Source of the DNA: Bacillota bacterium
GTDB taxonomy: Bacteria > Bacillota > Clostridia > Lachnospirales > Lachnospiraceae
Assembly: GCA_023389295.1 (NCBI GenBank)
Contig: JAEWEO010000190.1
Span: 1 to 8,992 of the forward strand
Length of the DNA stretch: 8,992 nucleotides
Direction of reading: 5' to 3'
Positions within the stretch are counted from its first letter, which is position 1. Every line of letters begins with the position of its first letter. The translations under genes were made by a program, and so were the position numbers. The notes under the pieces are model-generated. The model worked only from the letters and a program-made list of their open reading frames with translations. It made no database searches and had not been told where the DNA came from. Of this stretch, positions 6,311 through 8,992 are shown one piece after another.

Positions 6311-7357
6311 GATTAATTTCACAATTGTGCCTACCGAGTTATTCAACTCGCTCTTATTCATGGCATTGATATAGTCTTGTTTTGCTTCCATTACCTTATT
6401 GATTGCATCTAGTAAAGTAGCAAGACTTAAATCTTCCTCTTTTAAAACAAAGGAGTAGCCCTGACGTTCAAAGGATTCAGCATTTAAGAGCTGATCCCCT
6501 CTACTTGAGGAGGCAGGTAGCGGAATGAGGATATTCGGCTTACGTAAAGCGAGAAGTTCACAGATGGCGTTTGCTCCGGCTCTGGAAATTACCAAATCAG
6601 CAGCAGCCAAAAGATCACTTAATTCCTCCTTACTATATTCAAACTGAACATATCCCTCCGTATCCATGAATCTTTCATCAAGATTCCCCTTACCGCATAG
6701 ATGTATGAGTTGAAAATCACGTAGTAAGGTGGGAAGCATACCTCTTATTATCTCGTTAATAGCTCTAGATCCGGTACTACCACCAATGATTAAAATTACC
6801 GGTTTATTAGCGGTAAATCCACAGAAATCTAGACCTTTGATTTTATTACCAGAAAACAATTCCTTACGAATTGGAGTTCCCGTTAAGACAGCCTTATTCT
6901 CAGGTAAATACTTCACAGTTTCCGGAAAGTTTGCACAAACCTTAGTTGCCGAGGGCAGAGCAAGACGATTGGCTAACCCAGGCGTCATATCGGATTCATG
7001 AATAATAACCGGTATTTTATGTTTCTTAGCAGCCATTACAACGGGTACGGTTACAAAACCTCCCTTGGAAAAAACGATATCCGGCATTAACTCTTTTAAT
7101 ATCTTGCTAGCCTCAAAATAACCTTTTACAACCTTAAAAGGATCTGTAAAATTCTTTGGGTCAAAATATCTTCGTAGCTTTCCTGAGGAAATTCCATGGT
7201 AGGGGATGTGATATTCTTCAATTAATTTACGTTCAATTCCTTGGTATGAGCCGATGTATTGGATATCATAGCCCTCTTTCTTTAGCTCAGGTAATAAGGC
7301 GATGCATGGAGTTACATGTCCGGCAGTACCTCCGCCGGTTAGCACGATCCGTTTCAT
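6293..7357 (-). CDS. murG: UDP-GlcNAc:lipid I N-acetylglucosaminyltransferase (MurG)
   Basis: This peripheral membrane glycosyltransferase adds GlcNAc from UDP-GlcNAc to lipid I, making lipid II for the cell wall. I take the ATG at 7357, giving 354 residues, the normal family length. GGAGGT (7365-7370) lies 7 bases upstream, and the ATG overlaps the stop of the TSCPD gene as ATGA, a sign of coupled translation. An upstream in-frame ATG at 7372 would add five residues (MEVQE) and place the ribosome site inside the gene. Motifs with this numbering: GGGTAGH at 8-14 (membrane/acceptor loop, H14), FSKGGFVTVP at 96-105, HESDMTPGLANRL at 120-132, GGSTGSRAIN at 192-201, SRAGANAICELLAL at 258-271 (UDP-GlcNAc site, E267) and RGDQLLNA at 286-293. 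The TAGH and HESD forms are those of clostridial and streptococcal MurG, distinct from the Bacillus/E. coli TGGH, HEQN type. No other cell-division genes are nearby. Confidence 0.95.
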   Translation of the reverse strand: MKRIVLTGGGTAGHVTPCIALLPELKKEGYDIQYIGSYQGIERKLIEEYHIPYHGISSGKLRRYFDPKNFTDPFKVVKGYFEASKILKELMPDIVFSKGGFVTVPVVMAAKKHKIPVIIHESDMTPGLANRLALPSATKVCANFPETVKYLPENKAVLTGTPIRKELFSGNKIKGLDFCGFTANKPVILIIGGSTGSRAINEIIRGMLPTLLRDFQLIHLCGKGNLDERFMDTEGYVQFEYSKEELSDLLAAADLVISRAGANAICELLALRKPNILIPLPASSSRGDQLLNAESFERQGYSFVLKEEDLSLATLLDAINKVMEAKQDYINAMNKSELNNSVGTIVKLIKETSK

Positions 7358-7605
7358 CTCTTGGACCTCCATTCTTTCAAGGCTTTTGCTAATTGGTCAG
7401 GACAGGAAGTTGGGCGATAACCACAAGTCACTCCCTCTAGTTTATTAATTACATCATCAACGGTCATTCCGACAACGAGACGGGATATACCACCAGTATT
7501 ACCAGAACAACCACCTTTAAAATTAAGTGCTAGAATAGTACCAGTATTCTCATCTATATCAAAATTTATCTCTTGGCTGCATACACCCGAAGTCTTAAAT
7601 ATCAT
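7354..7605 (-). CDS. TSCPD domain protein (TIGR03905-type)
   Basis: This is an 83-residue soluble protein built entirely of a TSCPD domain, named for its C-terminal motif, here PTSCPDQLAKAL at 65-76. The four cysteines C9 (GVCS), C33 (GGCSGN), C61 (CGYRP) and C68 (TSCPD) are all at family positions and suggest metal or redox chemistry. Related domains occur at the end of B12-dependent ribonucleotide reductases, but the role of stand-alone copies is not established. I chose the ATG at 7605 (MIFKTSGVCS) because AAAGGG lies 7 bases before it. The ATG at 7611 (MSM) sits directly on that site, and the much longer upstream open frame contains no family sequence. The stop codon overlaps the murG start, so the two are one operon. 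Confidence 0.88.
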   Translation of the reverse strand: MIFKTSGVCSQEINFDIDENTGTILALNFKGGCSGNTGGISRLVVGMTVDDVINKLEGVTCGYRPTSCPDQLAKALKEWRSKR

Positions 7606-7688
7606 GCTCATTCCCTTTCTTTCTATCGATATCTTTCTCTTTATATTTATATGAAGAGTCATATATGTAGGCACTCTCAATCGAGTAC

Positions 7689-7717
7689 ATTGTATCTCAC
7701 AAGACTGCAATTTGCAA
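7689..7717 (-). promoter_or_regulatory. Putative promoter for the TSCPD-murG operon
   Basis: On the minus strand TTGCAA (7712-7717) and TACAAT (7689-7694) are spaced exactly 17 bp. The -10 matches five of six bases and the -35 four of six. Transcription would begin near 7682, giving a leader of about 77 bases. The segment lies back to back with the mtnN promoter. Confidence 0.5.
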
Positions 7718-7732
7718 TATTTTAATTTTAAT

Positions 7733-7761
7733 TTTACATTTATAACCTTGCAAGTTATAAT
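7733..7761 (+). promoter_or_regulatory. Sigma-A-type promoter of mtnN
   Basis: TTTACA (7733-7738) and TATAAT (7756-7761) are separated by 17 bp: five of six and six of six consensus bases, the best promoter match in the window. Transcription would start near 7768, about 36 bases before the ATG, with GGAGG at 7793-7797 as the ribosome site. Confidence 0.7.
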
Positions 7762-7803
7762 GATGGGGTACAATATAAGTAAAAGAAAAACTGGAGGTAC
7801 AAG

Positions 7804-8502
7804 ATGAAAAGAATCGGAATCATCGGGGCTATGGAGGAAGAGGTTAACATTATCAAGGGCCTGATGCAGGATGTAACTATAAATACAATCGCTTCCATGG
7901 ACTTTTGTGAAGGAAAGCTTAAGGAGAAAGAAGTTATTGTTGTAAGATGTGGTATCGGTAAGGTAAATGCAGCAATTTGTACGCAAATATTAGCAGATCG
8001 ATATCAGGTGGAGGCAGTTATTAATACCGGAGTTGCTGGTTCCTTACGTAATGAAATTGATATTGCAGATATCGTATTATCAACAGATGCTCTACAACAT
8101 GATATGGATGCAACCGGCTTTGGCTACGGTCTTGGAGTTATTCCAAGAATGGAACAATCCATATTCGTGGCAGATGAGAGATTAGTTTCTCTGGCAAAAA
8201 AAGTCTGTCAGAACGTTATTCCGGAGGTAGGAGTGCATATAGGTCGAGTAGTAAGCGGGGACCAATTTATCTCCGATGGTGATAAGAAGTCATGGCTCGT
8301 AGAGAACTTCCAGGGCTATTGCACTGAGATGGAGGGCGCTGCCATTGCTCAGGCAGCCTATCTTAATCAGTTACCCTTTTTAATCATACGTGCCATATCG
8401 GATAAGGCAGATCAAAGCGCTGAGATGGCCTATTCTGAATTTGAAGAATTGGCAATCAGTCATACCGTAAAGCTCCTTCAAGATATGATCGCAGAAATAT
8501 AA
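7804..8502 (+). CDS. mtnN: 5'-methylthioadenosine / S-adenosylhomocysteine nucleosidase
   Basis: This cytoplasmic enzyme removes adenine from methylthioadenosine, S-adenosylhomocysteine and 5'-deoxyadenosine. It clears inhibitory by-products of methylation, polyamine synthesis and radical-SAM reactions and supplies S-ribosylhomocysteine for LuxS. It has 232 residues, the same length as E. coli MtnN. The start MKRIGIIGAMEEEV holds the catalytic E12. NTGVAGSL is at 74-81. EMEGAAIAQ at 175-183 holds the purine- and ribose-contacting M176 and E177. RAISDKAD at 196-203 holds the general acid D200. The catalytic set E12, E177, D200 corresponds to E. coli E12, E174, D197 with a uniform shift of three, so the enzyme should be active. 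The gene is monocistronic, with its own promoter and a strong terminator, divergent from the TSCPD-murG operon. Confidence 0.97.
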   Translation: MKRIGIIGAMEEEVNIIKGLMQDVTINTIASMDFCEGKLKEKEVIVVRCGIGKVNAAICTQILADRYQVEAVINTGVAGSLRNEIDIADIVLSTDALQHDMDATGFGYGLGVIPRMEQSIFVADERLVSLAKKVCQNVIPEVGVHIGRVVSGDQFISDGDKKSWLVENFQGYCTEMEGAAIAQAAYLNQLPFLIIRAISDKADQSAEMAYSEFEELAISHTVKLLQDMIAEI

Positions 8503-8511
8503 AATATTAAG

Positions 8512-8552
8512 CCGTTTGTAGTTGGTCACACTAATTACAGACGGTTTTTTTT
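8512..8552 (+). terminator. Rho-independent terminator of mtnN
   Basis: CCGTTTGTAGTT (8512-8523) pairs with AATTACAGACGG (8533-8544) in a 12-bp stem with two G-U pairs and a 9-base loop, followed by eight T (8545-8552). It begins 9 bases after the mtnN stop. Confidence 0.92.
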
Positions 8553-8828
8553 GTACATGATTTATAGAATGTCTACAAAGCTAATATTTTTGAATGTGAT
8601 AGTTGATACTGTCGAGCTTTGTTATTTACCAAAGAGCAAGAGGGAAATATTTTGGTCTTGTTAGTAATATATATATCTGTGCCAGAGTTTATGCTACTTC
8701 AGGAGAAATATGTAGTATTCTTTGACACTATAATTTGTCATAAATGTACTAAGAGAAGTAGTAAATAAATGCATTGTTCCATCTATGTTAAAAAATATAA
8801 AATATTTGGCTATTCAGCGATTCAAGCA
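8553..8828. other. Gene-free AT-rich intergenic stretch
   Basis: No frame carries a credible gene between the mtnN terminator and the next promoter. Visible items are an 8-bp inverted repeat (ACAAAGCT at 8575-8582, AGCTTTGT at 8615-8622, 32 bases apart). There is also a perfect -35 hexamer, TTGACA at 8722-8727, with a weak -10 (TGTACT at 8745-8750) at 17 bp. The latter might be a second promoter for the downstream gene or for a small RNA. Confidence 0.5.
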
Positions 8829-8858
8829 TTGCTAACACCAAGGCAAATAAAGTATAAT
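8829..8858 (+). promoter_or_regulatory. Putative promoter for the MoxR-type ATPase gene
   Basis: TTGCTA (8829-8834) and TATAAT (8853-8858) are spaced 18 bp. The -10 is a full consensus, the -35 matches four of six bases. Transcription would start near 8865, about 45 bases before the ATG at 8910. Confidence 0.6.
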
Positions 8859-8909
8859 AATGGAAATGTATGCCATGTTTGATGCATTTAGAAAGGGGCT
8901 TGAGGGGAA

Positions 8910-8992
8910 ATGAAAAATCAAGGAAAAATAGATGAGATGATACAAAATATGGAGCAGATTATGGTTGGCAAAAGAGATGTGATAGAGAAAAT
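8910..8992 (+). CDS. Probable MoxR-family AAA+ ATPase, 5' end only
   Basis: Only 27 codons lie in the window. They encode a basic start (MKNQGK), a short helix, and then MVGKRDVIEK at about residues 18-27. That matches the segment 'IVGQ/KxxVIE' found just before the Walker A region in MoxR-type AAA+ ATPases. These are chaperone-like ATPases usually encoded next to DUF58, VWA-domain or transglutaminase-like genes. The Walker motifs are beyond the edge, so the family call rests on this one motif. GAGGGG at 8902-8907 is only 2 bases before the ATG; AAGGGG (8893-8898) is farther off, so the ribosome site is ambiguous. It has a good promoter of its own. Confidence 0.68.
   Translation, partial: MKNQGKIDEMIQNMEQIMVGKRDVIEK

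Noticed and set aside
7606..7986. N-terminal extension of the TSCPD protein (open frame of 210 codons)
   Set aside because: The extension overlaps mtnN antisense and its promoter, has no family similarity, and a good ribosome site precedes the ATG at 7605.
8610..8616. TGTCGAG resembling a Spo0A box (TGTCGAA)
   Set aside because: One mismatch, single copy and about 300 bases from the next start codon; expected by chance.
8557..8664. 35-codon open frame beginning in the mtnN terminator region
   Set aside because: No ribosome site, starts just after the terminator T run, and the translation resembles nothing I recognise.

Overview
The window looks like chromosomal DNA of a low-GC anaerobic Firmicute, most likely a Lachnospiraceae / Clostridium cluster XIVa relative. 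The basis is the AT-rich composition, strong AGGAGG-type ribosome sites, a MurG of the clostridial GGGTAGHVTP / HESD type standing outside a cell-division cluster, a TIGR03905-type TSCPD protein, and a flavodoxin-SCP2 fusion protein. The genus assignment is inference from protein resemblance, not a search result.

Layout. Bases 1-188 are AT-rich with no gene I can support. Bases 189-556 hold the wreck of a ROK-family sugar kinase: the nucleotide-binding start and the C-terminal glycine motif survive in different frames, with stops and most of the middle missing. A hairpin terminator nested in a larger inverted repeat follows (564-613). A small three-helix membrane protein (726-989) precedes glycerol kinase glpK (1067-2557), which is followed after 19 bases by a rhomboid intramembrane protease (2577-3683). 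The end of the rhomboid gene runs into a decaying array of about twelve 16-bp tandem repeats (3664-3853). Then comes a two-domain protein with a flavodoxin-like N-terminus and an SCP2 C-terminus (3921-4922). Tail to tail with it, 7 bases away, is a soluble orphan histidine kinase on the minus strand (4930-5682).

A divergent intergenic region separates the kinase from a HIT-family nucleotide hydrolase (5842-6255). A strong two-way terminator overlaps the 3' end of murG. On the minus strand a TSCPD protein (7354-7605) and murG (6293-7357) form a translationally coupled pair with an ATGA overlap. This fixes murG's start 15 bases inside the longest open frame. A divergent promoter region (about 7682-7761) also drives mtnN (7804-8502) on the plus strand, which ends in a canonical terminator. 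After an empty stretch with a good promoter near its end, the window closes in the first codons of a probable MoxR-type AAA+ ATPase (8910 to the edge).

Function. Most of the region is housekeeping: glycerol entry into glycolysis, lipid II synthesis, SAM by-product salvage, nucleotide hydrolysis and a sensor kinase. I do not see a complete defence, mobile or secondary-metabolite system. The points most worth a second look are the decayed ROK kinase, the tandem-repeat array growing out of the rhomboid stop codon, the glpK-rhomboid linkage, the SCP2 fusion, and the murG terminator built into its last codons.
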